From Porticoccus sp041581635 (GTDB taxonomy: Bacteria; Pseudomonadota; Gammaproteobacteria; Pseudomonadales; Porticoccaceae), in contig JBFICW010000011.1 in assembly GCA_041581635.1 (NCBI GenBank), forward strand, positions 1 to 64,000: DNA of 64,000 nt, read 5' to 3'. Of the stretch, positions 44,882 through 53,325 are shown piece after piece. Both the position numbers and the translations under genes were made by a program. How positions within the stretch are numbered: the first letter of the stretch is position 1; each line of letters opens with the position of its first letter. The notes below the pieces were generated by a model. It did not search any database and was not told the origin of the DNA. It worked only from the letters and a program-made list of their open reading frames with translations.

Positions 44882-45076
44882 ATGATTGATAAGAAGTTAC
44901 TGAGTATTTTGGTGTGCCCCGTTAGTAAGGCGCCACTGGAGTACGATGCAGAAAAAGACGAGCTTGTGTGTCGAGCCAGTGGGTTGGCCTATCCGATTCG
45001 TGATGGTATTCCCGTGATGCTGGAAAGTGAGGCACGCCAGTTAACCACTGATGAAAAGCTCGGTGATGATCATTAA
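44882..45076 (+). CDS. Trm112-family zinc-ribbon protein (YcaR type)
   Basis: 64 residues from ATG 44882, which lies 4 bases after AGGAGG (44872-44877); a GTG one codon before is too close to it. The family start M-I-D-K-K-L-L-S-I-L-V-C-P-V is present, but of the usual metal-binding cysteines only the first pair position (C-P-V) and a later C-R-A remain. The end Y-P-I-R-D-G-I-P-V-M is typical. Members activate methyltransferases or other partners. Two small genes with good start sites follow the M23 gene. Confidence 0.82.
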   Translation: MIDKKLLSILVCPVSKAPLEYDAEKDELVCRASGLAYPIRDGIPVMLESEARQLTTDEKLGDDH

Positions 45077-45101
45077 TTAATCATTGGTCAAGAGTCAGAT
45101 T

Positions 45102-45452
45102 ATGTCAGAAGAAACTCTATTTACTAAAATTATCAATGGCGATATTCCTGCCGAGATTGTCTACGAAGATGAATATTGCTTCGCAATCAGAGATATTGCA
45201 CCGAAAGCGCCGACCCATTTATTGGTGATCCCTCGCAAACCAATCCCAAGATTGGTAGATGCCTCGCCAGAGGATAAAGCATTACTGGGGCACATGATGC
45301 TTGCTGTGGGTGAGATTGCTAAACAAGCCGGTGTTGATGAGGCGTTTCGGGTGATCATCAATAATGGTGCTGGTGTTGGTCAGACAGTATTCCATCTACA
45401 CCTGCATATTCTTGGCAATAAAAAATATTCGGAAGATAGTTTAGGTTTCTGA
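45102..45452 (+). CDS. hinT: HIT-family nucleotide hydrolase, HinT type
   Basis: 116 residues from ATG 45102 (M-S-E-E-T-L-F-T-K-I). The histidine triad appears as H-L-H-L-H-I-L near the end, with the F-A-I-R-D-I-A-P-K-A-P-T-H-L-L-V loop earlier. HinT hydrolyses purine nucleoside phosphoramidates and some aminoacyl-AMP conjugates. The upstream frame is open from 45084 but only adds unlike residues. Confidence 0.9.
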   Translation: MSEETLFTKIINGDIPAEIVYEDEYCFAIRDIAPKAPTHLLVIPRKPIPRLVDASPEDKALLGHMMLAVGEIAKQAGVDEAFRVIINNGAGVGQTVFHLHLHILGNKKYSEDSLGF

Positions 45453-45537
45453 TTGGTCATTCATTGGGTCGACATTTGATCACCGGAATGAAATTTTAAA
45501 GTGAGGCTTGTATCCAAGCCGTGGAAGTTGATTGTTT

Positions 45538-48138
45538 ATGAAAAGTGCTGAAATACGTGATGCATTTCTGAAATATTTTGAAGGGCAGGAACACACCATA
45601 GTGGCGAGTAGTAGCCTGGTGCCGGGTAATGATCCGACGCTGTTATTTACCAATGCCGGTATGGTCCAGTTCAAGGATGTATTTCTGGGTAGTGAAAAGC
45701 GGAACTACAAACGGGCCACTTCATCTCAGCGTTGCGTCCGTGCCGGTGGTAAGCACAATGATCTGGAGAATGTTGGCTACACAGCACGTCACCACACTTT
45801 TTTTGAAATGCTTGGCAACTTTAGTTTTGGTGATTATTTTAAGCGCGATGCTATTAAGTATGCCTGGCAGTTCCTGACAGAAGTGCTAGGGCTTCCCGAA
45901 GAGCGTCTTTGGGTAACCGTTCATGTGTCAGATGATGAGGCGGCAGATATCTGGTTAAAAGAGTTGGGCGTCAGTGCGGAACGTTTTTCCAGGCTGGATG
46001 AGGACAACTTTTGGCAAATGGGTGATACCGGCCCCTGTGGCCCTTGTTCAGAAATATTCTATGACCATGGCGAAGATGTACCTGGTGGGCCACCTGGCAG
46101 CGAAAATGATGACCTCGATCGCTATATTGAGATCTGGAACTTAGTTTTTATGCAGTATGAGCGTAGTGCTGATGGTGCTATGGAGCCGTTGCCTAAGCCT
46201 TCAATTGATACGGGTATGGGGCTTGAGCGCATAGCGGCAGTTATGCAGGGCGTTCATAGCAATTACGAAATTGACTTGTTTCAGGCTCTGCTCAAAGCAG
46301 CAGCAAAAGCTACAGGTACTAGTGATTTGGAAAACAAATCACTGAGAGTTATTGCCGACCACATACGCTCTTGCAGTTTTTTGATTGTTGACGGCGTATT
46401 GCCTTCCAACGAAGGGCGCGGTTATGTGCTCCGTCGGATTATTCGCCGTGCCATTCGACATGGGCACAAACTGGGGCAAACAAAGGCCTTTTTTCACACA
46501 TTGGTCGCATCACTGGTGGCTGAAATGGGCGAGGCCTACCCTGAATTGACCAAGGCCCAAGCTCAGGTTGAAAAAGTGTTGCTGGCAGAAGAGCAGCAAT
46601 TTGAAAAAACTCTGGACAAGGGGATGACTGTTCTCAATTCAGCGCTTTCTGAATTGCAGACTGATGTGATTCCTGGTGATATGGTTTTTTCTCTCTATGA
46701 TACCTATGGTTTCCCCGTTGATTTAACGAACGATATTGCCCGTGAAAGGGGCTTGTCTTTGGATATGTCCGGTTATGAGGATGCGATGAATGCACAGCGT
46801 CAGCGTGCACGCGCTGCGGGCGCTTTCAAAGTGGACTATACCCAGCAATTACAACTAGATGGCAATACCGGGTTTACTGGTTATGAGGGTACGACAGGCC
46901 AGGGTTGCGTTATTGCACTGCTTAAGTCTGGCGACGTTGTAGATTCGTTATCTGAAGGTGATGAAGCTGTTGTGGTTTTGGACCAAACCCCTTTTTATGC
47001 TGAGTCCGGTGGTCAAGTCGGTGATAGCGGTTACCTTCGCACAGCCGGTGCTGAGTTTGATGTGCGTGATTGCCAAAAACAGGGGAATCATTACCTGCAT
47101 GTTGGAGTTGTGACGTCAGGAAACTTCAGCGTGGGGCAGCAATTGGAAGCTGAAGTTAATGCTGAGACCCGTCAGGCAACGGAACTCAATCACTCCGCTA
47201 CTCACTTGTTGCATGCGGCACTCAGAGAAGTTCTTGGTGAGCATGTCACCCAGAAGGGTTCATTGGTTGATAGCAAGCGTCTTCGCTTTGATTTTAGTCA
47301 TTTTGAAGCCGTGACACCGGTGCAACTTAAGGCGATTGAGCAGCGAGTTAATATGGAGATTCGGCGTAACACTTCAGTAGATACAGACCTCTGTGATATG
47401 GAGTCCGCCCAGAAGAAGGGTGCAATGGCTCTGTTTGGGGAGAAGTATGGTGACGAGGTGCGAGTTCTTACCATGGGGGAGGGTTTCTCTGTAGAGCTTT
47501 GTGGCGGCACGCATGTTTCACGTACAGGTGATATCGGTTTAATGCGAATTACCAGTGAGTCAGGTATTGCTTCAGGCGTACGTCGAATTGAAGCGGTAAC
47601 CGGTAGCCAAGCTCTAAGCTATATGGATACTCTGGAGCAACAGCTCGATGAGATTGCGCGTGCAGTTAAGGCGAGCCGTGACAAGGTTGCACAGAAAGTT
47701 CTAGCGCTTTGTGCTGAGTCGAAAGAGCTCGAAAAGCAGAATGCTCAATTAAAAGGTAAATTAGCCAGTTCGGCTGGTAGTGATTTGGCGAGCCAAGCCC
47801 GAGAAATTAATGGCGTTAAGGTTTTGTCAGCCAGCCTTGATGGCGTTGACCCAAAAGCGCTTCGAGATACCGTAGACCAACTTAAAAATAAGTTGGGATC
47901 TGGGGTGGTGATATTGGCCGCATCAGCAGGTGAAAAGGTTGCCCTGGTCGCTGGAGTGACACAGGATGTGACTGATCGTGTTAAAGCGGGTGAATTGATG
48001 CAGTTTGTGGCCAGCCAGTTGGGCGGCAAAGGCGGTGGTCGACCCGATATGGCCCAAGGTGGTGGGACGGATGTTGCAGCATTACCAAAGGCAATCGATT
48101 CAGTTTTTGCCTGGGTTGAGAAAAAGCTGGTTGTTTAA
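45538..48138 (+). CDS. alaS: Alanyl-tRNA synthetase
   Basis: 866 residues from ATG 45538. The class II core has motif 2 in R-Y-x-x-S-S-Q-R-C-V-R-A-G-G-K-H-N-D-L; the editing domain has H-S-A-T-H-L-L-H-A-A-L and C-G-G-T-H-V; the C-terminal C-Ala domain ends with G-G-K-G-G-G-R-P-D-M-A-Q-G-G. It charges tRNA-Ala and clears Ser- and Gly-tRNA-Ala. The position before lysC-csrA-tRNA-Ser matches pseudomonads and Escherichia coli (there recX-alaS-csrA). Confidence 0.97.
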   Translation: MKSAEIRDAFLKYFEGQEHTIVASSSLVPGNDPTLLFTNAGMVQFKDVFLGSEKRNYKRATSSQRCVRAGGKHNDLENVGYTARHHTFFEMLGNFSFGDYFKRDAIKYAWQFLTEVLGLPEERLWVTVHVSDDEAADIWLKELGVSAERFSRLDEDNFWQMGDTGPCGPCSEIFYDHGEDVPGGPPGSENDDLDRYIEIWNLVFMQYERSADGAMEPLPKPSIDTGMGLERIAAVMQGVHSNYEIDLFQALLKAAAKATGTSDLENKSLRVIADHIRSCSFLIVDGVLPSNEGRGYVLRRIIRRAIRHGHKLGQTKAFFHTLVASLVAEMGEAYPELTKAQAQVEKVLLAEEQQFEKTLDKGMTVLNSALSELQTDVIPGDMVFSLYDTYGFPVDLTNDIARERGLSLDMSGYEDAMNAQRQRARAAGAFKVDYTQQLQLDGNTGFTGYEGTTGQGCVIALLKSGDVVDSLSEGDEAVVVLDQTPFYAESGGQVGDSGYLRTAGAEFDVRDCQKQGNHYLHVGVVTSGNFSVGQQLEAEVNAETRQATELNHSATHLLHAALREVLGEHVTQKGSLVDSKRLRFDFSHFEAVTPVQLKAIEQRVNMEIRRNTSVDTDLCDMESAQKKGAMALFGEKYGDEVRVLTMGEGFSVELCGGTHVSRTGDIGLMRITSESGIASGVRRIEAVTGSQALSYMDTLEQQLDEIARAVKASRDKVAQKVLALCAESKELEKQNAQLKGKLASSAGSDLASQAREINGVKVLSASLDGVDPKALRDTVDQLKNKLGSGVVILAASAGEKVALVAGVTQDVTDRVKAGELMQFVASQLGGKGGGRPDMAQGGGTDVAALPKAIDSVFAWVEKKLVV

Positions 48139-48246
48139 TTGTGGTTACATTGTAGCCCTTAACTTTAGTATCGATTTGGTGTTTAATTGCCCGCCTTTCC
48201 TTAGGGATAGGCCGTTTAATAACCCTTTCTTAGCGTAGCAGCACCC

Positions 48247-49482
48247 ATGAGTTTAATAGTTCAAAAATATGGTGGTACTTCTGTTGGAACCACTGAACGG
48301 ATTGAAGCTGTAGCCGAAAAAATTGTCGGTTTTCGAGACCGCGGTGATGATATGGTGGTGGTGGTCTCTGCCATGAGTGGAGAAACCAATCGCCTTATCG
48401 CTATGGCTGCTGATATCCACGAAGATCCCAGTGCCCGTGAAATGGATGTGCTGGTATCTACCGGTGAGCAAGTGACCATCTCCCTGTTGTGTATGGCACT
48501 GCATAAAAGAGGTTGTGACGCTCGTTCCTATACGGGGGGCCAAGTGCGCATTCTGACCGATAACTCACATTCCAAAGCACGTATTCAGGGTATCGACGCA
48601 CACCGTATGCAGTCAGATTTGGCCGCTGGGCGGGTGGTGGTTGTCGCTGGTTTTCAAGGTGCTGATGAAGACGGCAATATTACTACCCTTGGTCGGGGTG
48701 GTTCTGATACTACAGCGGTAGCCTTGGCGGCGGCTTTAAAGGCCGATGAATGCCAGATATACACGGATGTAGATGGCGTCTATACCACAGACCCGCGAAT
48801 GGTACAGGGTGCCAGGCGCCTGGATCGCATTACCTTCGAGGAAATGCTTGAAATGGCCAGTCAGGGATCAAAGGTGTTACAAATACGCGCCGTTGAATTC
48901 GCAGGAAAATACAAGGTTCCATTACGGGTGCTATCCAGTTTTGAAGATGGCCCCGGTACATTGATTACACTAGAGGATGACGACGATATGGAAAAACCGG
49001 TTGTTTCTGGTATCGCCTTTAATCGCGATGAGGCCAAGCTGACCATTCGTGGGATTCCCGATGTTCCTGGTATTGCATCTAGCGTGTTGGGTGCTGTCGG
49101 CAGGGCAAATATTGAGGTAGACGTTATTGTTCAGAACGTTGCTCAGGATAATACCGCCTCGCTGACATTTACTGTGCACCGCAATGAGCTGTCCAAGGCG
49201 AAAGACGTACTGGAAAGTGTCGCGAAAGAGCTGGGCGCTACCACGGTTGAAGCGGATGCCGATATTGCAAAATTGGCGCTGGTCGGTGTGGGAATGCGTT
49301 CTCATGCGGGAGTGGCGGCAACTATGTTTGAAGCCTTAGCTAAGGACAATATCAACATTCAGATGATTAGTACCTCAGAGATTAAAATTACGGTTGTGAT
49401 TGACGAGCGCTATCTGGAGTTGGCTGTGAGGGCGCTGCATAGTGCTTTTGAGTTAGATCAAGAAGATACGGAAGAGGCATAA
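48247..49482 (+). CDS. lysC: Aspartate kinase
   Basis: 411 residues, monofunctional. The kinase domain has V-Q-K-Y-G-G-T-S-V-G at the start, V-S-A-M-S-G-E-T-N, T-T-L-G-R-G-G-S-D-T-T and Y-T-D-V-D-G-V-Y-T-T-D-P. Two ACT domains follow (about 270-400), which bind lysine and/or threonine for feedback. It phosphorylates aspartate, the entry to lysine, threonine and methionine. It may be made from an internal start to give a beta subunit, as in many aspartokinases, but no evidence for that is clear here. No lysine riboswitch is visible in the 108 bases before it. Confidence 0.96.
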   Translation: MSLIVQKYGGTSVGTTERIEAVAEKIVGFRDRGDDMVVVVSAMSGETNRLIAMAADIHEDPSAREMDVLVSTGEQVTISLLCMALHKRGCDARSYTGGQVRILTDNSHSKARIQGIDAHRMQSDLAAGRVVVVAGFQGADEDGNITTLGRGGSDTTAVALAAALKADECQIYTDVDGVYTTDPRMVQGARRLDRITFEEMLEMASQGSKVLQIRAVEFAGKYKVPLRVLSSFEDGPGTLITLEDDDDMEKPVVSGIAFNRDEAKLTIRGIPDVPGIASSVLGAVGRANIEVDVIVQNVAQDNTASLTFTVHRNELSKAKDVLESVAKELGATTVEADADIAKLALVGVGMRSHAGVAATMFEALAKDNINIQMISTSEIKITVVIDERYLELAVRALHSAFELDQEDTEEA

Positions 49483-49547
49483 GCTCAATGGTTTCCCTCA
49501 ATGTGGAATGATTGGTATAGTTCGCCGGCAGCACTCATTGGTGGAAG

Positions 49548-49576
49548 CTGGTGAGGCATGTAGAACTGGTTATACT
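49548..49576 (+). promoter_or_regulatory. Possible promoter of csrA
   Basis: TATACT (49571-49576) matches the -10 consensus in 5 of 6 bases; 17 bases before it CTGGTG (49548-49553) is a poor -35. It lies about 70 bases before the csrA start. Confidence 0.35.
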
Positions 49577-49647
49577 AAAATAATAAAGCCAGGGAAAATA
49601 GGAATCAGTGTTATCACTGAAATTTGGCAGTATATAGGAGTTCAATC

Positions 49648-49827
49648 ATGTTAATTCTCACACGCCGTGTTGGAGAGACGCTTATTATTGGTGACGATGT
49701 TAGTGTTACCGTACTGGGTGTCAAAGGTAACCAGGTTCGTTTGGGCGTGAATGCACCAAAAGATGTCTCTGTTCACCGTGAAGAAATTTATCAACGGATT
49801 CAACAGGAGAAAGAAGGGCAGGAATAG
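49648..49827 (+). CDS. csrA: Carbon storage regulator CsrA/RsmA
   Basis: 59 residues from ATG 49648, preceded by ATAGGAG (49634-49640); the frame is open further upstream but those residues are not CsrA-like. The full family sequence is recognised: M-L-I-L-T-R-R-V-G-E-T-L at the start and the RNA-contact V-H-R-E-E-I-Y-x-R-I near the end. The dimer binds GGA motifs in mRNA leaders to control translation, and is usually titrated by small RNAs not visible in this window. Confidence 0.97.
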   Translation: MLILTRRVGETLIIGDDVSVTVLGVKGNQVRLGVNAPKDVSVHREEIYQRIQQEKEGQE

Positions 49828-49928
49828 CCCAATCTGCTTTGATTTTTTAGATGGTATTGTTATTATGCCGCCTCAATTTTAGGCGGTGCATTGCAGTTGT
49901 CTGAAATATGTCAGTAGGTTAGAACTTT

Positions 49929-50019
49929 GGTGAGGTGGCCGAGCGGCTGAAGGCGCTCCCCTGCTAAGGGAGTATAGGCTTATCCCCTATCGAGGGTTCG
50001 AATCCCTCCCTCACCGCCA
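49929..50019 (+). tRNA. tRNA-Ser(GCT)
   Basis: A 91-base type II tRNA. Acceptor stem GGTGAGG (49929-49935) pairs with CCTCACC (50009-50015); discriminator G and encoded CCA follow. Anticodon stem CTCCC/GGGAG encloses loop CTGCTAA with anticodon GCT, reading AGC/AGU. The long variable arm and GGTTCGAATCC T-loop are present. Same place after csrA as in many gammaproteobacteria. Confidence 0.98.
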
Positions 50020-50024
50020 TTAAT

Positions 50025-50052
50025 AAAAAACCCGGCTTTCGCCGGGTTTTTT
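50025..50052. terminator. Terminator after tRNA-Ser
   Basis: CCCGGC and GCCGGG pair around TTTC and are flanked by A6 and T6, so it can act from both strands. Confidence 0.9.
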
Positions 50053-50138
50053 ATTGCCTTCATGGAGGTAACTGTTGACCCCCACTTCAATTAAAGATTT
50101 GATGTTTCTTTCTGTGCTGTTATAGCCAAGAACCTTAG

Positions 50139-50456
50139 TTACGCCGATTTGGCACCGTAGCGCCGCAGCCAAAGCAGGGCTGTTTTGCGAGCACGCTTGG
50201 CAGCCAGATCAATAGCGTAGTGAATATCGTCCTCTGTGTTTTGAACATCTATGTGGGTGGGAATTCCTTCGAGTTCTACTGTCACATAGCAGTTTTGTCG
50301 TTTGTTTCCCTTTTCGTCATGTACCTCTGATAATTTAACCAAGACATGCTTTACTTGGTCATACTGTCCACTTTCATCAAAGCCTAAGTGTTCTTTTATG
50401 TAGTCTTCCAGGTCTTTTGTTAGCGTTACATTGTCTGTTTGAAATTCGATTAGCAT
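50139..50456 (-). CDS. HPF/RaiA-family ribosome hibernation factor
   Basis: 105 residues, the short form. The fold markers are E-F-Q-T-D-N-V-T-L-T-K-D-L-E-D-Y-I, H-V-L-V-K-L-S-E, and D-I-H-Y-A-I-D-L-A-A near the end, with a basic C-terminus. Such proteins bind the decoding centre of idle 30S subunits to pair or silence ribosomes in stationary phase. It lacks the C-terminal domain of the long HPF. It is not in the usual rpoN-hpf locus; an additional hpf may exist elsewhere in the genome. Confidence 0.85.
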   Translation of the reverse strand: MLIEFQTDNVTLTKDLEDYIKEHLGFDESGQYDQVKHVLVKLSEVHDEKGNKRQNCYVTVELEGIPTHIDVQNTEDDIHYAIDLAAKRARKTALLWLRRYGAKSA

Positions 50457-50577
50457 TATTGTCTCCCAGTTTTGGTGTAATCAGTATCAGAAAAGAAGGC
50501 TATGGCGATTTAAAGATAAGGAAAAGTCGAATATAATTTACAGATACTTCGTATTAATCGAACTATTGGTGTGCGCG

Positions 50578-51483
50578 ATGATGAACTATAAACACCTTTA
50601 TTATTTCTGGGTGGTGGCTAAAACAGGTGGAGTTACTCGCGCCAGTGAGCGTCTGCATCTGACGCCTCAGACCATCAGTGGTCAGCTGACCCTTTTGGAA
50701 GAGCATCTCGGAGAAACCCTATTTTCTCGTGTGGGCCGCAATCTCGAGTTGACTGAGGTCGGGCGATTAGTGCTGAGCTATGCTGAGGATATTTTTTCAT
50801 TGGGTAGTGAGCTCAAAGAAATGCTACATAATCTGCCGGATGAACGGCCACTGATATTTAAGGTGGGAGTGACTGATGTAGTCCCAAAATCAATTGCTTA
50901 TCGCTTATTGGCTCCGGTGCTGGAGCTGCCAGAACCTATCCGGATTGTTTGTAAAGAGGGAACTATTGATTCGCTATTGGATGACTTGGCCGTACACCGT
51001 ATTGATTTGGTGCTCGCAGATGGCCCAATACCTTCTGGTATGAGTGTCGCAGGGTTTAGCCGTCCGCTGGGTGATTCTGGTATAACTTTTTTTGCAACGC
51101 CAGAGTTGGCTGACAAGCTAGGTAGTAACTTTCCGAATAACCTCAGTGACATGCCCTTATTATTGCCTGGAGAGATGACTATGGTACGGGGGCATCTTGT
51201 TCGGTGGTTGAATCGTCTGCATATTCACCCCCGAATTATCGGTGAATTTGATGACGGGGCATTAATGAAAGCCTTTGGTCAGGCCGGAGTTGGTGTCTTT
51301 ATTGCCCCAACAGTGATTGCGGAAGAAATAAAAGAGCATTACGGGGTGAAAGTTGTTGGGGAAACAGATGACGTGCGTGAGCAATTTTATGCGATTTCGG
51401 TTGAACGAAAAATTCCACACCCCGCTGTGGCGTCAATCACGGAGACCGCCAGGGAGTGGTTGGTGACCAATTTCAAAGAATGA
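50578..51483 (+). CDS. nhaR: NhaR-like LysR-family transcription regulator
   Basis: 301 residues from ATG 50578 (M-M-N-Y-K-H-L-Y-Y-F-W), the usual NhaR start; an ATG follows directly. The N-terminal winged helix (about 3-63) includes T-R-A-S-E-R-L-H-L-T-P-Q-T-I-S-G-Q, then the effector domain with V-G-V-T-D-V-V-P-K. NhaR activates the Na+/H+ antiporter gene nhaA in Escherichia coli in response to Na+. No nhaA is in the window, so its targets here are unknown; the gene after it is convergent. Confidence 0.85.
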   Translation: MMNYKHLYYFWVVAKTGGVTRASERLHLTPQTISGQLTLLEEHLGETLFSRVGRNLELTEVGRLVLSYAEDIFSLGSELKEMLHNLPDERPLIFKVGVTDVVPKSIAYRLLAPVLELPEPIRIVCKEGTIDSLLDDLAVHRIDLVLADGPIPSGMSVAGFSRPLGDSGITFFATPELADKLGSNFPNNLSDMPLLLPGEMTMVRGHLVRWLNRLHIHPRIIGEFDDGALMKAFGQAGVGVFIAPTVIAEEIKEHYGVKVVGETDDVREQFYAISVERKIPHPAVASITETAREWLVTNFKE

Positions 51484-51496
51484 TAATGCGAATCTA

Positions 51497-51544
51497 TGCA
51501 GGCGCCTTGCACCCTAATGGATGTATGCATGAATCCGCCCTGCA
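51497..51544. repeat. Imperfect palindrome after nhaR
   Basis: Outer TGCAGG (51497-51502) pairs with CCTGCA (51539-51544); inside, GGAT...ATGCAT...ATCC forms a nearly symmetric core (about 51519-51536) with a two-base mismatch on each side. It may end both convergent genes or be a dispersed palindromic repeat. No second copy was noticed in the window. Confidence 0.4.
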
Positions 51545-51595
51545 GGTTTTCTCTCCGGTTCTAAACAGCTTGGTAGAAGAGGTTTTGTATAGGTA

Positions 51596-52783
51596 TTAAT
51601 GACCTGCTGGATCATTCCACTTGGGCAGTAGTACGATGCAGTTTGGGTTCAAGTTGTTGTCCTTAAAGGTGTTAATCGTGTCCAGTACCTGTTGATTCTT
51701 TAGGTCGATTACAGTGATTGATCCATCATTCATTCCGGGTAAGTTAACAAAGGCATTTTGTACGAAGGCGTACTGATTGTCTTTGCTAAAGGCAACATGG
51801 TGTGCGCCCTCATTGGCATCTAATGTTTTGATCAGCCGAGGTTGTTTTAAGTGCTGTCCACTGATGTCAAAGATGTGTAAGTGTCCTGGGTTAGCAGTGG
51901 TGATATACATCCGGGTATTGTTATTCCTGAAGTAAACCTCAAGAGGAACACTCGACCCCGTTCCAGCAAAGTCGTAGGCCTGTGCTACGTCAAAGTCCTT
52001 TGTCTGACTATTCCATGTGGCGGTCCACAGGGTATTGCCAAACATATTCGTGATGTAGGCGGTAGGCGGATTACTGTTAGGGATAAACAGCACTTCAACG
52101 GGAGCTTCTCCCGAGGGTGATGGCTTTTCTGAGAGTTTATGATGATTTAGTACTTTGCCTGTACTGGCTTCTAGAACGGTAATGGTTTCACCTGGGTCAC
52201 CTAAGTCATTTGCACGAACAGTGCTGGTGACCAAGATACGGTCGATACTGTTGTTGATAGTAATCCCGTGTGGATAGAGCTTGGGCATGTCAATCGTTTT
52301 AAGTACTTTGTCTGTTGTTGCATCGCCAAAAACTACTTTGCTTGACCCCATACAGGTAGTGTACCAATTTAGGTTGTCCTCAGAAAAAATAGTATCTTCT
52401 CCTACTTGGCAATCCGGAATGCTGATGACCTTCATGCGGAAGGGGTTGCTTGTCATGTCAATCACTCTGAGCTCCGGCTTCCCTAGGGCAGTGACATAGG
52501 CTTTTGTTGCGTCTCTGTTGTAGAAAATGTGGTGTGCTACCAAGTCCGGCGGCAGGGGGATTTCCATCAAAATCGTGCCATAGTTTTGAGACTTGGGGTC
52601 GACATCAATAATGGCGATACCTTCCTGGCGGACAGCAGTGTTGAAGGGTAATTTTAAGTCTTTCAGTTTGTCGGCAGGCTTGGACTCGTAATTCAACATC
52701 GCCAAAATCTCACCGTGTACGGTAATTGGGGAGATGAACAAAGCAGATAATATTAAACAAAATATTGTATGGCGAATTTTCAT
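51596..52783 (-). CDS. YncE-like periplasmic beta-propeller protein
   Basis: 395 residues with a signal peptide (M-K-I-R-H-T-I-F-C-L-I-L-S-A, cleavage near V-H-G/E). The rest is a repeated seven-bladed propeller pattern, with phrases such as A-Y-V-T, I-D-V-D-P-K-S and V-I-D-L-K-N-Q-Q. Proteins of this kind bind DNA, iron or small ligands or just act as scaffolds; the function is not shown. Divergent from the cupredoxin-like gene with about 140 bases between starts, and thus perhaps co-regulated with it. Confidence 0.75.
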   Translation of the reverse strand: MKIRHTIFCLILSALFISPITVHGEILAMLNYESKPADKLKDLKLPFNTAVRQEGIAIIDVDPKSQNYGTILMEIPLPPDLVAHHIFYNRDATKAYVTALGKPELRVIDMTSNPFRMKVISIPDCQVGEDTIFSEDNLNWYTTCMGSSKVVFGDATTDKVLKTIDMPKLYPHGITINNSIDRILVTSTVRANDLGDPGETITVLEASTGKVLNHHKLSEKPSPSGEAPVEVLFIPNSNPPTAYITNMFGNTLWTATWNSQTKDFDVAQAYDFAGTGSSVPLEVYFRNNNTRMYITTANPGHLHIFDISGQHLKQPRLIKTLDANEGAHHVAFSKDNQYAFVQNAFVNLPGMNDGSITVIDLKNQQVLDTINTFKDNNLNPNCIVLLPKWNDPAGH

Positions 52784-52923
52784 TGTCTTCTCCTGAGTGA
52801 GCGTTTCTCAAGGGTAAGTTAAGTCTAGTAGAGCTGAATGGCTCTCCAGGAATTTTGAGTTATAAGCGGGGGCTAAGAATGGATGTCTATAATTATGAGA
52901 ATAGGGTTATGTGGAGATGATAA

Positions 52924-53325
52924 ATGGAGGCGTGTATCCGAATTGTTTCGAGGTTAGTGCTGACGTCACTTTGCCTCGTCTCAATGTTGTCGGTAGGCAG
53001 TGACGAGCCCTCGGGAGGAGAGGATATTAAGCAGTTTGATATTTATATAGAGCAGCGTGAGATAAAGTCCGGTCTAACAAGAATTGTTGTGAGTCAGGGG
53101 CAATGGGTGAAGTTGGTATGGCACTCTGATGAGGATGTAGACATTCATTTGCACGGATATGATTTACAGTTGGGTGTCACGGCTAACGAACCAGGAGAGA
53201 TGATGTTTAAGGCTTATGCCACTGGGCGATTCTCAATAACATCACATGGCTTTGGCGAACAGAAGGACAAGGGCAAAAAGCACCGTCATGGCGCCCTTTT
53301 TTATCTTGAAGTACATCCGAATTGA
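52924..53325 (+). CDS. Cupredoxin-like periplasmic protein
   Basis: 133 residues with an N-terminal export signal (I-V-S-R-L-V-L-T-S-L-C-L-V-S-M-L). The remainder has a cupredoxin-like beta pattern: V-S-Q-G-Q-W-V-K-L-V-W, V-D-I-H-L-H-G-Y-D-L, and Y-A-T-G-R-F-S-I near the end. Histidines (H-L-H-G and H-R-H-G) could bind a metal; the Cys usual in blue-copper sites is missing, so a type 1 copper centre is unlikely, but a Cu-binding role as in PCu-type chaperones is possible. The stop lies 38 bases into the next gene (overlap). Confidence 0.6.
   Translation: MEACIRIVSRLVLTSLCLVSMLSVGSDEPSGGEDIKQFDIYIEQREIKSGLTRIVVSQGQWVKLVWHSDEDVDIHLHGYDLQLGVTANEPGEMMFKAYATGRFSITSHGFGEQKDKGKKHRHGALFYLEVHPN

Noticed and set aside
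48139..48246. Lysine riboswitch in front of lysC
   Set aside because: The gap is 108 bases and shows none of the conserved lysine-aptamer cores; too short.
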